53,974 nt of DNA from an uncultured beta proteobacterium (GCA_903903735.1 CAIUZV010000068.1:1-53974), one strand, 5' to 3'; positions 42,135-52,211 are shown, counted from the stretch's first letter. Translations and numbers: made by a program. The notes: generated by a model not told the origin, from the sequence alone.

Positions 42135-42488
42135 ATGGTTCGACATCCTGCAAAGTTTCGTGATCTAGTGGTGTGTGCCTTAATGTTGGGTGCCGGGCTA
42201 TCTTTGTTTGCACCGCCCAGTGTTGCTCAACGACCACTACCCCCAGTCCCCGCGATTGTTTGGCCGGACGCTGTGCAGTCAGATCCCCCGCGCTGGAGTG
42301 AGGAGGACGTCACGCCGGAGCAAAAGTTCAAGACTGCCCGCGCCGAAGCTCTAGCCGCACATCAAGACGCACAAAACACCTGCAAAACCATGCCCAACGA
42401 AGATCAGCGACTTTGTTTAGCGCAAGCGCGGGTCGTGTTTGACGCCGACATGCAGGAGATACGACAGCGTTTCGGCGATTTTCGCTAG
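42135..42488 (+). CDS. Small exported hypothetical protein
   Basis: N-terminal signal peptide (LVVCALMLGAGLSLFAPPSVAQ), AAGGAGACGAC Shine-Dalgarno-like sequence; no family recognised. Confidence 0.6.
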   Translation: MVRHPAKFRDLVVCALMLGAGLSLFAPPSVAQRPLPPVPAIVWPDAVQSDPPRWSEEDVTPEQKFKTARAEALAAHQDAQNTCKTMPNEDQRLCLAQARVVFDADMQEIRQRFGDFR

Positions 42489-42916
42489 TTAAAACGCCCC
42501 CGTGTCCCGGCAAGGCTGAATTTGCCTGCGCCAAGTAAGGCGACACACAGCGCGCCAAACAAAAAGAAACCCTGTAACTCAAGAAACCAACCGCCGGTTT
42601 TCGTCAGTTGAAACAGCTGATGGCTGTGCGCTAGATAAATCGCAATCAGCATGTTGAACACCACCACTAAGGCAGCGGGCCGTGTCAATACACCCAACAC
42701 CATGAGGGCAGGTGCCACGATTTCCCCGATGTACACCCCAAACGCGAGAGAACTCGGCCACCCGTTGGTCACAACGAGTGCGCTGATCCCATCAATTCCA
42801 TTAATTAGCTTGTGTAGGCCATGGGATAGCATCAGCAGCCCAACAGTCAGGCGCAGTATCAGCTTGCCGGCATCATCGAAACGATTCATCAAGTTTCCTC
42901 TTGTGGAGTGCCCCAA
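42485..42916 (-). CDS. DoxX family membrane protein
   Basis: KLILRLTVGLLMLSHGLHKLINGI...YIGEIVAPALMVLGVLTRPAALVVVFNMLIAIYL. Confidence 0.88.
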   Translation of the reverse strand: MGHSTRGNLMNRFDDAGKLILRLTVGLLMLSHGLHKLINGIDGISALVVTNGWPSSLAFGVYIGEIVAPALMVLGVLTRPAALVVVFNMLIAIYLAHSHQLFQLTKTGGWFLELQGFFLFGALCVALLGAGKFSLAGTRGRFN

Positions 42917-43085
42917 AGCTTAGTAGGAATCAGCTAAGCCAGAGATGCACAATGCTAACAGAGCAGGACGCTCAGTTCAGAGATTTTCTTTGGTGGCAAA
43001 AGGAAATCCCACGACGGTATTAAGGATTACTTTTTTGACTATTCGGTATGATTAGCCAGCAGAATACGCATATCAGGAGCGCGCA

Positions 43086-44264
43086 GTGGAAACGAATCAC
43101 GCAGCAGGTCAAGAAAGTGAAGAATCAAAGATGATCGTCGAATTAGTTGCCAAGTTCGTCGACCAAGAATTAATGCCACTTGAGGCCGGTGTGCTTAGTC
43201 GAGAGATCGCCGGAGAGCATTGTGCACTAACCAAAGACGAAGAAGCGAGCTTACGCGCGAAGTGCAAGGAATTAGGCTTGTGGGCTCTGGATGCACCTGA
43301 AGCGATGGGCGGAGCGAACTTGCCGGCCGTGACGCTTATGGCGCTAAACGAAGAACTCGGCCGTACAGTGGTGCCTTTTACCTTCCCACCCGATTCGCCG
43401 AATCTCCATATGTTGATGGCAACGGCCAACGAGCAACAAAAGAAAAAGTATCTTGAGCCGTATGCCACGGGTGACGCAAAATCTGCCATTGCGATTTCGG
43501 AGCCTAACGCTGGTGGAGATCCGTCCGGGATGTTGACCCGTGCAGTCTTGGATGGCGACAGCTGGGTCATCAATGGCCGCAAGATCTGGGTCAGTCGTGT
43601 GCCGGCCGCAGACTTCGTCGTTGTGATGGCACGCGTCGGCTCAGGCAAGCGTCACGAAGGGATCACGGCATTTATCGTAGACAAGGGGACTAAAGGTTTT
43701 GAAATCTTGCGTGAGATTCCCATGCTCGCCGGCCATCGAACCTATGAACTCGCGTTTGAAGACTGCCGGATTCCGAAAGAGAATTTGTTGGGTGAGGTCG
43801 GAGCGGGCTTCGCGCCGATGCAACTGCGTCTGGTGATACGACGCCTGCAGATGGGGGCATGGTGTATTGGCATGTGTCGTCGTGCACTCGACATGATGTG
43901 CACGCACGCCAAACAACGTGTCACGTTTGGTATGCCCCTGAGCGATCGTCAGGCCATTCAGTGGTGGATTGCTGATGCGGCCATGAAAATGCATGCCTGT
44001 CGGTTAATGGTGCTTGATGCCGCGCGTAAGCAGGACTTGGGCCAGGATGTGAAGTTCGAAGCCTCGATGATCAAAGTGTATGCCACCGAGATGGCGGCCG
44101 AGATTATTGATCACGCTATGCAAACATTTGGAGCAATGGGTGTAACGAAAGAGATGCCGCTTCATTTGATGGCGCAACGTATTCGCGTCATGCGCGTTTA
44201 TGAAGGACCTTCAGAAGTACACCGTATGTCTATCGCTAAAAAGATTTTGAAAGAGGCACGCTAA
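43086..44264 (+). CDS. Acyl-CoA dehydrogenase
   Basis: SAIAISEPNAGGDPSGMLTRAV...HAKQRVTFGMPLSDRQAIQWWIAD; GTG start. Confidence 0.9.
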   Translation: METNHAAGQESEESKMIVELVAKFVDQELMPLEAGVLSREIAGEHCALTKDEEASLRAKCKELGLWALDAPEAMGGANLPAVTLMALNEELGRTVVPFTFPPDSPNLHMLMATANEQQKKKYLEPYATGDAKSAIAISEPNAGGDPSGMLTRAVLDGDSWVINGRKIWVSRVPAADFVVVMARVGSGKRHEGITAFIVDKGTKGFEILREIPMLAGHRTYELAFEDCRIPKENLLGEVGAGFAPMQLRLVIRRLQMGAWCIGMCRRALDMMCTHAKQRVTFGMPLSDRQAIQWWIADAAMKMHACRLMVLDAARKQDLGQDVKFEASMIKVYATEMAAEIIDHAMQTFGAMGVTKEMPLHLMAQRIRVMRVYEGPSEVHRMSIAKKILKEAR

Positions 44265-45464
44265 GTGCGGAAAAATACACCTTTAGATGGCATCACTGTC
44301 ATCGATCTGACCCAAATTTACCAAGGGCCTTACGCCACGTTCTTGATGGCAAAAGCGGGCGCTGATGTCATCAAGATTGAGCCAATCAATGGTGAGCCTT
44401 CGCGCATTCGTGCCAAGGTCAGCGGAAGTGCCTCGTTGCCTATGGCGATGCTCAACACGAATAAGCGCGGTGTCACGCTCAATCTAAAGACGGAAGGCGG
44501 ACGCAAGCTGTTTAAGGAAATGATCAAGCGCGCAGACATCGTGGTCGAAAACTTCGCGCCTGGTGTGATGGATCGTCTAGGAGTAGGGTGGTCGGTTCTG
44601 CACGAGATCAATCCACGGTTGATCTATGGAACGGGCACTGGGTATGGTTTGTCGGGTCCTGATCGCGACAACCTTGCGATGGATGTGACGATTCAAGCCT
44701 CGTCTGGAATGATGAGTGTGACAGGGATGCCAGATGGCCCGCCGATGCGTGCTGGAGCGTCGATCGTAGATTTTCTGAGCGGTGTGCACTTGTATGCTGG
44801 CATCATGACGGCACTCTATGAGCGTACCCAAACGGGTGAAGGGCGCCTAGTTGAAGTAGCGATGCAAGATACGGCTTATCCTACGCTCGCATCGAATCTA
44901 GGATTTACCTACAGAGGTAGTGGTGCTTTACCGCCTCGAGTGGGCAATCGGCATGGTGGTCTGGCGCTGGCGCCCTATAACGTCTATGAAGCGAGCGATG
45001 GGCATATTGCGGTGGTGTGTGTGACTGAACCTCACTGGCACAAGATGCTGGCCGCGATGGGTCGTGAGGATCTACAAGATGATCCACGGTTTTCTACGAA
45101 CAAGGCACGCGTAGAGAATCTTGCACAAACAGACGAGGTGGTGCAGCAATGGGCTAGCTCGCGCACACGCGATGAACTGGTTGCGTTAAGCAAGCAGCAT
45201 GGGTTTCCTGCAGCACCGGTTCGTAACTTAATTGAAGTGATGAACGATCCCCACATGCACGCGCGCGGCATGCTGGAGTGGTTCGAGGATCAAGATCTCG
45301 GTCGTGTTGTTTTGCCAGGCAGTCCGCTGATGATTCACGGTACGGATCGCGTAGCGACCGTATCGAGTCCGAAACTTGGACAACATAATCAAGAGGTTTA
45401 TGGGCAGTGGCTGGGAATGTCGGATGCTTCCATTGAAGCATTAAAGAAAGAAGGCACGATTTAA
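44265..45464 (+). CDS. CaiB/BaiF family CoA-transferase
   Basis: GITVIDLTQIYQGPYATFLMAKAGADVIKIEPINGEPSR...NTNKRGVTLNLKTEGGRKLF; GTG start. Confidence 0.93.
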   Translation: MRKNTPLDGITVIDLTQIYQGPYATFLMAKAGADVIKIEPINGEPSRIRAKVSGSASLPMAMLNTNKRGVTLNLKTEGGRKLFKEMIKRADIVVENFAPGVMDRLGVGWSVLHEINPRLIYGTGTGYGLSGPDRDNLAMDVTIQASSGMMSVTGMPDGPPMRAGASIVDFLSGVHLYAGIMTALYERTQTGEGRLVEVAMQDTAYPTLASNLGFTYRGSGALPPRVGNRHGGLALAPYNVYEASDGHIAVVCVTEPHWHKMLAAMGREDLQDDPRFSTNKARVENLAQTDEVVQQWASSRTRDELVALSKQHGFPAAPVRNLIEVMNDPHMHARGMLEWFEDQDLGRVVLPGSPLMIHGTDRVATVSSPKLGQHNQEVYGQWLGMSDASIEALKKEGTI

Positions 45465-45509
45465 CTGTCTACCTTAATACAAGCGGGATACGACCCACAG
45501 GAGATTCGC

Positions 45510-46313
45510 ATGACTGCATTACCGGTTACGTATGAACAAGAGGGCGGCATCGTTATTCTGACCTTGAACGAGCCAGATACCCGCAACGCCTTGTCGCCTG
45601 AAATTAACGATGCCCTCGTCGAGTATGTCGCGAAAATTAACAAAGACTATAGCGTCGGTTGCGTGATCTTGACGGGTGCAGGCGAGGGTTTTTCCTCCGG
45701 CGGTAACGTCAAACGGATGCAAGATCGCAGTACGTCTGCCGTCCAGAAGGCGCCTGTCGATGTTCGCCGCTATTACACCGAAGGCATTCAGCGGGTACCC
45801 GTCGCACTCTATAACCTGGAAGCTCCTATCATTGCAGCTGTAAACGGTGCCGCAATCGGAGCGGGTTTAGACTTAGCGACGATGTGTGACATTCGTATTG
45901 CCGCGCGCAGTGCGAAGTTCGGTGAAAGTTTTGCGCGAGTAGGACTAGTCTCGGGCGATGGCGGTGCTTGGTTCCTGCCACGTGCGGTGGGAATGTCTAA
46001 GGCGTTCGAGATGACGTTCACGGGTGATTTCCTTGATGGCGAAGAGGCCGCGCGAATTGGATTGGTTTCAAAAGTGGTGGACGATGCGGCGCTGATGGAC
46101 GAGGCGAGGGCAATGGCGGCGCGTATCGCTGCACATCCTGTGCATGCCATTCGCGCGAGCAAAAAATTGGTACGGGACTCGCAGCATGTCAGTCTGCCGG
46201 TGTCACTCGATATGGCGTCGGCCTATCAGGCGCTCGTACAGACAACCTACGATCATCGCGAAGCCATCACGGCTTTTGCGGAGAAACGTAAACCAAAGTT
46301 CGAGAATCGTTAA
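45510..46313 (+). CDS. Enoyl-CoA hydratase/isomerase family protein
   Basis: LTGAGEGFSSGGNVKRM...AAVNGAAIGAGLDLATMCDIRIAARSAKFGESFARVGLVSGDGGAWFLPR. Confidence 0.92.
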   Translation: MTALPVTYEQEGGIVILTLNEPDTRNALSPEINDALVEYVAKINKDYSVGCVILTGAGEGFSSGGNVKRMQDRSTSAVQKAPVDVRRYYTEGIQRVPVALYNLEAPIIAAVNGAAIGAGLDLATMCDIRIAARSAKFGESFARVGLVSGDGGAWFLPRAVGMSKAFEMTFTGDFLDGEEAARIGLVSKVVDDAALMDEARAMAARIAAHPVHAIRASKKLVRDSQHVSLPVSLDMASAYQALVQTTYDHREAITAFAEKRKPKFENR

Positions 46314-46416
46314 GAGGCACAGGACGCTTTGATCCTAGCCAGCGTGTCGCCACTAGGGCGACGAATCGAGGTTTAATCAAGTAGGCGAACATTGGCTTGT
46401 CTATGCGTAATAACCG

Positions 46417-46432
46417 CATAATGTATATTATG
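46417..46432. promoter_or_regulatory. AT-rich inverted repeat CATAAT-GTAT-ATTATG upstream of the 2-dehydropantoate reductase-like gene
   Basis: Read directly; operator-like symmetry ~20 bp upstream of ATG 46454. Confidence 0.45.
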
Positions 46433-46453
46433 TAAAGTATTGGAAATATGTAA

Positions 46454-47446
46454 ATGAAGGTATGTATCTATGGCGCCGGCGCTGTCGGCGGCCACCTCGC
46501 CGCCCGTATCGCAGCGCAGTTTCCACCTGGCGGCCCGCACGAACTATCCCTGATTTGTCGAGGCCCCCAACTGGACGCGATCCGGCGCAATGGCGTGACC
46601 TTGCATCGCGGCGTTGAGATCTACACCGGTCGACCGAGTGTTGCGACCGATGATCCAACAAGTCTGCCCGTGCAAGACATTGTGATTGTGACCCTTAAGG
46701 CGACGGCTTTGCCGGCTGCTGCGGCGTCGATTGAGCGGCTACTGGCTCCTGATGGCGTTGCAGTATTCGCCACGAACGGCATACCTTGGTGGTGGAATAA
46801 AGGCTTAAATGTCCCGCAAACCCCTCTACCCTTGCTTGACCCCGATGGCGAGCTTTGGACTAGGCTGGCAGATCGAAGCGTCGGCTGCGTGATTTATTCC
46901 CCAAACGAGGTCGTCGAGCCTGGCGTGATCCGCAGCAACGTAAAAGACCGCTGGATGATTGGTGAGCCCGACGGTACGGATTCTGAACGTGTTAACCGCG
47001 TGGCCGGACTGCTTGAATCTGCCAATATTCGTGGGGTCGCCACGACCGATATTCGCTACGAGACTTGGTACAAGCTGTTGATTAACTATGCGCTGAATCC
47101 GGTAGCGGCCTTGACAAGACTGCCGACTGCCAACATGAACAAGAATCCTGATGTGGTGGCATTGCGCAAGCAGATCATGCTTGAGGTGATCGATATCGCG
47201 CTCGCCTGTGGTACTGATTTACGTGGCAAGATCGATCTCGATGAGGCCGTCACACCGACGAAGCGCTCTGGCTCAAACAGAGCCTCGATGCTGCAGGATG
47301 TGCTGGCAAATCGGCCGCTAGAAGTCGAAGCAATATTGGGGCAGACTGTTGCGCTCGCACGTCAGCATGGCGTGCAAGCGGTTCGTTGTGAGTTGATGCT
47401 TGGTTTGATGCGCGGTTTAGCCGAATCGATGACGCTTAGTTCTTAA
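46454..47446 (+). CDS. 2-dehydropantoate 2-reductase family (ApbA/PanE-like)
   Basis: KVCIYGAGAVGGHLAARIA...VTLKATALPAAAASIERLLAPDGVAVFATNGIPWWW...YKLLINYALNPVAALTRLP. Confidence 0.9.
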   Translation: MKVCIYGAGAVGGHLAARIAAQFPPGGPHELSLICRGPQLDAIRRNGVTLHRGVEIYTGRPSVATDDPTSLPVQDIVIVTLKATALPAAAASIERLLAPDGVAVFATNGIPWWWNKGLNVPQTPLPLLDPDGELWTRLADRSVGCVIYSPNEVVEPGVIRSNVKDRWMIGEPDGTDSERVNRVAGLLESANIRGVATTDIRYETWYKLLINYALNPVAALTRLPTANMNKNPDVVALRKQIMLEVIDIALACGTDLRGKIDLDEAVTPTKRSGSNRASMLQDVLANRPLEVEAILGQTVALARQHGVQAVRCELMLGLMRGLAESMTLSS

Positions 47447-48203
47447 AGGCGGCGCGCAATTCACGTACACCGATTGCAAGCGTACGTGCATCAACGCCCA
47501 CCGCGACAAAGGTGCAGCCTAACTTCAGATAGTGTTGCGCCAGTGCTCGATCAGGCGTCAAGATCCCTGCGGCCTTGCCATGCTTCAAAATGGTCGAGAT
47601 CCCCTTTTCGATGGTCGCAACGACATCAGGATGCCCTGGGTTACCGAGATGTCCCAGCGCAGCTGAGATATCCGAAGGGCCGAGGAAAACGCCATCTACG
47701 CCCTCGACTGCACAAATTTCGTCGAGGTTACGCAATCCTGTGGCCGTCTCTGCCTGAACGAGTAGGCACACATCATCATTCGCGATCTTGACATAGTCTT
47801 TACGTGAGTCCCAGCGCGACACGCGTGCCGAGCCGTAGCCCACACCGCGAATGCCGTGAGGTGGGTAACGCACCGCCTGAACGAGCTCACGCGCTTGTTC
47901 TGCTGTGTCGACCATCGGTATCAACAGGTTCTGCACGCCAAGATCGAGTAACTGCTTAATGAGATGGGTCTGTCCAATGGGTGGGCGTGCGACCACTTGG
48001 GTGTTGTAGGCGGCGCAGGCTTGTAATTGCGACAAAATAGTAAGTGGATCAGTCGGTGTATGTTCACCGTCGAGCAACATCCAATCAAATTCTGCGGTGG
48101 CACAGATTTCTGTCGTAAAGGGATCGGGAATAGAGATCCACAGACCGATGTTGGCCTCTTTGGCCTGCAATGATTTTTTAAATCGATTTGTGTAATCAGG
48201 CAT
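47436..48203 (-). CDS. HpcH/HpaI aldolase family protein
   Basis: GLWISIPDPFTTEICATAEFDWMLLDGEHTPTDP...LIPMVDTAEQARELVQAVRYPPHGIRGVG; ...GVDGVFLGPSDISAALG. Confidence 0.92.
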   Translation of the reverse strand: MPDYTNRFKKSLQAKEANIGLWISIPDPFTTEICATAEFDWMLLDGEHTPTDPLTILSQLQACAAYNTQVVARPPIGQTHLIKQLLDLGVQNLLIPMVDTAEQARELVQAVRYPPHGIRGVGYGSARVSRWDSRKDYVKIANDDVCLLVQAETATGLRNLDEICAVEGVDGVFLGPSDISAALGHLGNPGHPDVVATIEKGISTILKHGKAAGILTPDRALAQHYLKLGCTFVAVGVDARTLAIGVRELRAAFKN

Positions 48204-48219
48204 GTGGATCTCCGATGGT

Positions 48220-49326
48220 TTACTTCGCGAGCACTTTACTTAACGCATCACCGATCTGGCTCGTCGATGCTTTGCCGCCAAGGTCTGGCGTCAAGGGGCC
48301 TTGCACGAGCACTGCTTCAATCGCTTTGACGATTGCGTCATGGGCATCGAGGTAAGGCTTCTGTGCCGCGCCTGTCAATCCGCGTCCGAGGTAGTCCAAC
48401 ATCAACGCACCCGACCAGATCATGGCGATAGGGTTAGCAATGTTCTTACCCGCGATATCTGGTGCTGAACCATGTACGGGTTCAAACAGCGAAGGAAACT
48501 TGCGATCTGGGTTGAGGTTGGCAGATGGCGCTAAGCCAATAGTGCCGGTACACGCAGGGCCGAGGTCCGACAAAATATCGCCAAACAAGTTTGATGCAAC
48601 CACCACATCAAAGCGATCAGGTGTCAACACAAAGCGTGCGGACAGAATATCGATATGCTGCTTGTCGGTCGTCACGCCCGGGTATTCTTTACCAATCTCG
48701 GCGGCACGCTCATCCCAATAAGGCATGCTGATTGCAATGCCATTTGATTTAGTTGCGATGGTCAGGTGTTTGCGAGCGCGACGTGACGCCATTTCAAATG
48801 CAAAGCGGAGCACCCGATCGCAACCAATACGTGTGAAGATGGATTCTTGCAGAACGATTTCGCGGTCCGTGCCTTCAAACATTTTTCCGCCAACGGCGGA
48901 GTACTCGCCTTCGGTGTTTTCGCGCACAACGAAGAAGTCGATATCCCCTGCTTTGCGATTCGCAAGCGGACATGGCACGCCATCGAACAAGCGAACAGGA
49001 CGCAAGTTGATGTATTGATCGAATTCGCGACGGAACTTCAGCAGCGAACCGTACAACGATGTGTGATCCGGCACGATCGCAGGCCAACCCACTGCGCCAA
49101 AATAGATCGCATCGCAATCTTGCAGATGCGACTTCCAATCATCAGGCATCATTTGTCCGGTCTTGGCGTAGTAGTCGCAAGAGGCCCATTCAAAGTGACG
49201 GTACTCAAGGTTCAAGCCGAACTTGTCAGCCGCGGTCTTTAGGACTTTAAGTCCCTCAGGCATTACTTCCTTACCAATACCATCACCGGGCAGTACTGCG
49301 ATACGAAATGGGCGGGTCATGCGCAT
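48220..49326 (-). CDS. Tartrate dehydrogenase / D-malate dehydrogenase (isopropylmalate dehydrogenase family)
   Basis: IAVLPGDGIGKEVMPEGLKVL...FFVVRENTEGEYSAVGGKMFEGTDREIVLQESIFTR...NLFGDILSDLGPACTGTIGLAPSANLNPD. Confidence 0.92.
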   Translation of the reverse strand: MRMTRPFRIAVLPGDGIGKEVMPEGLKVLKTAADKFGLNLEYRHFEWASCDYYAKTGQMMPDDWKSHLQDCDAIYFGAVGWPAIVPDHTSLYGSLLKFRREFDQYINLRPVRLFDGVPCPLANRKAGDIDFFVVRENTEGEYSAVGGKMFEGTDREIVLQESIFTRIGCDRVLRFAFEMASRRARKHLTIATKSNGIAISMPYWDERAAEIGKEYPGVTTDKQHIDILSARFVLTPDRFDVVVASNLFGDILSDLGPACTGTIGLAPSANLNPDRKFPSLFEPVHGSAPDIAGKNIANPIAMIWSGALMLDYLGRGLTGAAQKPYLDAHDAIVKAIEAVLVQGPLTPDLGGKASTSQIGDALSKVLAK

Positions 49327-49483
49327 ATCCTCTTGTTTAAAACGTAGTGAATAAGATAGCGCGATGTTAACCGTTTCCCTGGGTTTTGCTGAGCCGAGTC
49401 AAAAGGAATTCTTATATTTATGGAGCACTACACCGGACAGCTTACGGGTATGCTTTAACCATCATCAAATAAGGAAAGCAAAA

Positions 49484-50095
49484 ATGAAACTATACGGATT
49501 GCCAGGCGCCTGCTCTCTCGTGGACCACATTGCCTTGCAATGGATCGGAAAGCCTTTTGAGTATGTCGCCGTGGGCCGCGATGCGCTTAAACAAGCCCCT
49601 TTTCTTGCTGTCAGCCCAATGGGCGCGGTTCCGGCACTGGATGATGCCGGTTTCACGCTGACACAAAACTGCGCAATTCTCGAATACCTTGCTGAAAAGA
49701 ATCCAGAGGCAAAATTGCTCGGTGGCGACTCGCTCAAAGCGCGCTCGGAAGCACGACGTTGGCTCGCCTTCTGCAACTCTGATATCCACAAGACCTACAG
49801 CATGATTTTTGGTGCTGCTAGGTTGCTTAACGATACGACGGCGCAGACCGAACTGAGCAATAACGCTTCTCAACGCGTTCGCGATATGTACGCCATTATC
49901 GATAAGCACCTTGCGGGGCGCGAATGGTTGTCGGATGGGCGCTCTGTTGCCGATGCGTACTTGTATGTCACGCTTCGGTGGGCAAGCGCTAAGAAAATCG
50001 ATATCTCCGACATGCTGAACTTGCAAGCGCATTTCAAGCGCATGTCTGCTGATCCAGCTGTAAAAGCGGCGTTGGCTGCTGAGGGAATGAAGTAA
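49484..50095 (+). CDS. Glutathione S-transferase
   Basis: MKLYGLPGACSLVDHIALQWIGKPFEYVAV...TQNCAILEYLAEKNPEAKLLG; ATG 49484 with AAGGAAAGC upstream. Confidence 0.93.
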   Translation: MKLYGLPGACSLVDHIALQWIGKPFEYVAVGRDALKQAPFLAVSPMGAVPALDDAGFTLTQNCAILEYLAEKNPEAKLLGGDSLKARSEARRWLAFCNSDIHKTYSMIFGAARLLNDTTAQTELSNNASQRVRDMYAIIDKHLAGREWLSDGRSVADAYLYVTLRWASAKKIDISDMLNLQAHFKRMSADPAVKAALAAEGMK

Positions 50096-50103
50096 TACGA
50101 TGC

Positions 50104-50136
50104 AATAAAGGACGCTTGAGGCGTCCTTTATTTTTT
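50104..50136. terminator. Rho-independent terminator between the GST gene (+) and the vWA gene (-)
   Basis: Perfect 12-bp stem AATAAAGGACGC-TTGAG-GCGTCCTTTATT followed by TTTT; the vWA gene stop codon (TTA, 50128-50130) lies in the right arm. Confidence 0.88.
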
Positions 50137-51687
50137 ACAGTTTGAGGGGCCTAAGGCATCTTGCGCTGCACGATCGAGGCTAATGTTGAGTTCGTTCACC
50201 GTTTTAGCGGTGTAGACCTTGCCCCCTGTTATTGCGGCGACACAGGCGGCCGCGCCGGTACCACCAATATCCACGACATTGATCTTGAGATGAGGCTTGG
50301 CTTTCTTGAGTTGCTGCGCAACATAACAAGGATCACCGTTACAGGATTCTGCGCCATCCGAAACCAACAATATCGTTGCCTCTCGGGTCACACCATCCAC
50401 CAATTGTCCGGCTTCATATAAGCCATCGCCCAAGGGTGTGCCTCCTTTCGGGGTCAATTGAGATAATCGATTGATCAACTGGCCACTCTGCCCTGCAGCA
50501 AAACGCCCCATGTTTGTCGCAGTCGGACAGTTCTCTGCGACGACAAGTCCGGTACGCACATCACGTGGCAAGCGTCTCACGACATTAATCGTTGCCTGGC
50601 GTGCAATCGAAATCCGCGTCGGGTCTGCGGTGAGTCGCTCATACCGAGCCATCTCAGAGTCTGTTGGGCGATAGCCTGGGCGACTGGCGCGTTGTTTGAG
50701 TTGTCCGAGCCATTTCTCATCCTCTGGCGTCGCTTCGATGTTCAGCGCCATCGAGCCAGATGCATCGAACATGACCACCATCTCTGGTGCGAGCTCAGGA
50801 GGACGATCGCTTGGACAAAGATTCTTTGCATTATCGATGGTTGCAGGCGGCTTCACCACGGGCTTCGGTGAAGGCGCAGGTGGTGGTGGCGGAGGCGGAG
50901 CCGGAGGCTCCGGAGGTTCGGGTTTTACTGGTTCGGCAGGAGGTTCCTCGACAGGCGAATCGAGTAGCTTTGGTTGCGGCTCGGGCTCGGGTTCGGGAAT
51001 TGGCTCCGGGGTCGGCTTCGCAGCGGGAGGCGTCACGGGTTCGGGCGCCTGCGGTGTTGCATTCGGACTCTGCGCGGGGCTCTCAGAGGGCGAAACCGGA
51101 GCCTGAGGCGGACTCTGCGGGGGGTGTCTGAACGAAATCGGACAGAACAACCACCACAACAAAAACAAAGCGAGTAATACACCGAGCGCCCCAATCATCC
51201 ACGGCAATAAGCGATGACCTTGATTGGACGTTGTTGCGGGCAGGACTGGACGAATCAAGGCCGGACGCTTAACTTTGGAGGCAATCGCACTATCCCAAAA
51301 CAAAAGGATTGGCTGGCCACCGACGCTATAGACCGCTTCAATAGGTGGTGGCTGACTGGCATCGCGTAGCAGAGCGATCAGGGATGGATCTGAGTTTGGA
51401 ATACTTGCTAGTGCGACGGCGTGCGCGCGAATGGCATCAAGCCGCAGAAAAATTTGCGCGTCAAGTTCCTTCTGCTTGGTCGCACTAAGAGACGTGTAGG
51501 CAACCGGTTGCCCTTCTACGGGGCTCGACCAAATGACTTGCCCGCTTGGCTCAGTGACAGGCTTGGCATACAGCGCGACAACGCTAGGAGGAACGGAGCG
51601 CCCAAGTCCTTGAACGAGACGATCGTGCAACGTTTCGAGGCCAGCAACACTGCTGGGCTCGAAACGTCGTTGCGCGATCCGATTCAC
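50128..51687 (-). CDS. Membrane-anchored vWA-domain protein with Pro-rich periplasmic linker (possibly SrfA-family N-terminus)
   Basis: Cytosolic N-domain; TM LLPWMIGALGVLLALFLLWWLF; PEPIPEPEPEPQPK linker; vWA MIDAS VVMFDASGSMAL, GGTPLGDGLYEA, LLVSDGAESC; GTG start. Confidence 0.87.
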   Translation of the reverse strand: MNRIAQRRFEPSSVAGLETLHDRLVQGLGRSVPPSVVALYAKPVTEPSGQVIWSSPVEGQPVAYTSLSATKQKELDAQIFLRLDAIRAHAVALASIPNSDPSLIALLRDASQPPPIEAVYSVGGQPILLFWDSAIASKVKRPALIRPVLPATTSNQGHRLLPWMIGALGVLLALFLLWWLFCPISFRHPPQSPPQAPVSPSESPAQSPNATPQAPEPVTPPAAKPTPEPIPEPEPEPQPKLLDSPVEEPPAEPVKPEPPEPPAPPPPPPPAPSPKPVVKPPATIDNAKNLCPSDRPPELAPEMVVMFDASGSMALNIEATPEDEKWLGQLKQRASRPGYRPTDSEMARYERLTADPTRISIARQATINVVRRLPRDVRTGLVVAENCPTATNMGRFAAGQSGQLINRLSQLTPKGGTPLGDGLYEAGQLVDGVTREATILLVSDGAESCNGDPCYVAQQLKKAKPHLKINVVDIGGTGAAACVAAITGGKVYTAKTVNELNISLDRAAQDALGPSNCKK

Positions 51688-51691
51688 AGGC

Positions 51692-52207
51692 TTACTGAGT
51701 CAGTATGGACGACTGCCGTTGAAGCTTATCAATCTCCTGCTGCACAGCGGTCACTCTGTTCTGAAGTTCTTGAGCATTAGCCGCCGAAGCGTTCACGGGC
51801 GTCGCATTCAGTTGATTGAGTCTGGCGGTCGCCTCGCGAATCTGTGCGCTGAGCGCCTCGTTACCAGGGTTGGTCGCCCTCACCTGTTGCAGATAGTTAT
51901 TCACGCTGCGATTGATCGCCGAGATCTGGTTGCGGCGGGCGGTAGCGTCAGCCTTGCTCAGTTCATTCTTCTTTTCTAAGGCTGCGAGCGCTTCACGCAA
52001 CGCTGCGTTGGTTTTCCGCGCCTCAGCGAGCTGCGCTTCTTTGTCCTTCGCCCGCGCATCGTAGGAGCCAGAGAAGTCACAATTCATTTTTGTGAGTAAA
52101 CCAGCGTCCCGCAAAGCACGCGGATCACAGCCTGCTTTGTCAACGGCACAACCGGAGAGTACAAGCGCTGCCGCGGCAACGGGGATTAAACGTATTATCC
52201 GCTTCAT
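51692..52207 (-). CDS. Small coiled-coil lipoprotein
   Basis: MKRIIRLIPVAAAALVLSGCAVDK lipobox; long heptad-like helices AQLAEARKTNAALREALAALEKKNELSK. Confidence 0.75.
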   Translation of the reverse strand: MKRIIRLIPVAAAALVLSGCAVDKAGCDPRALRDAGLLTKMNCDFSGSYDARAKDKEAQLAEARKTNAALREALAALEKKNELSKADATARRNQISAINRSVNNYLQQVRATNPGNEALSAQIREATARLNQLNATPVNASAANAQELQNRVTAVQQEIDKLQRQSSILTQ

Positions 52208-52211
52208 TCGC

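Noticed and set aside
42933-42954. GCTTAG...CTAAGC inverted repeat downstream of doxX start
   Set aside because: Only 6-bp arms with a long spacer; expected by chance in a window this size.
50696-51106. Gly-rich plus-strand ORF (GGGGGGAGGSGGSG) opposite the vWA gene
   Set aside because: Antisense translation of the Pro-rich linker; composition artefact.
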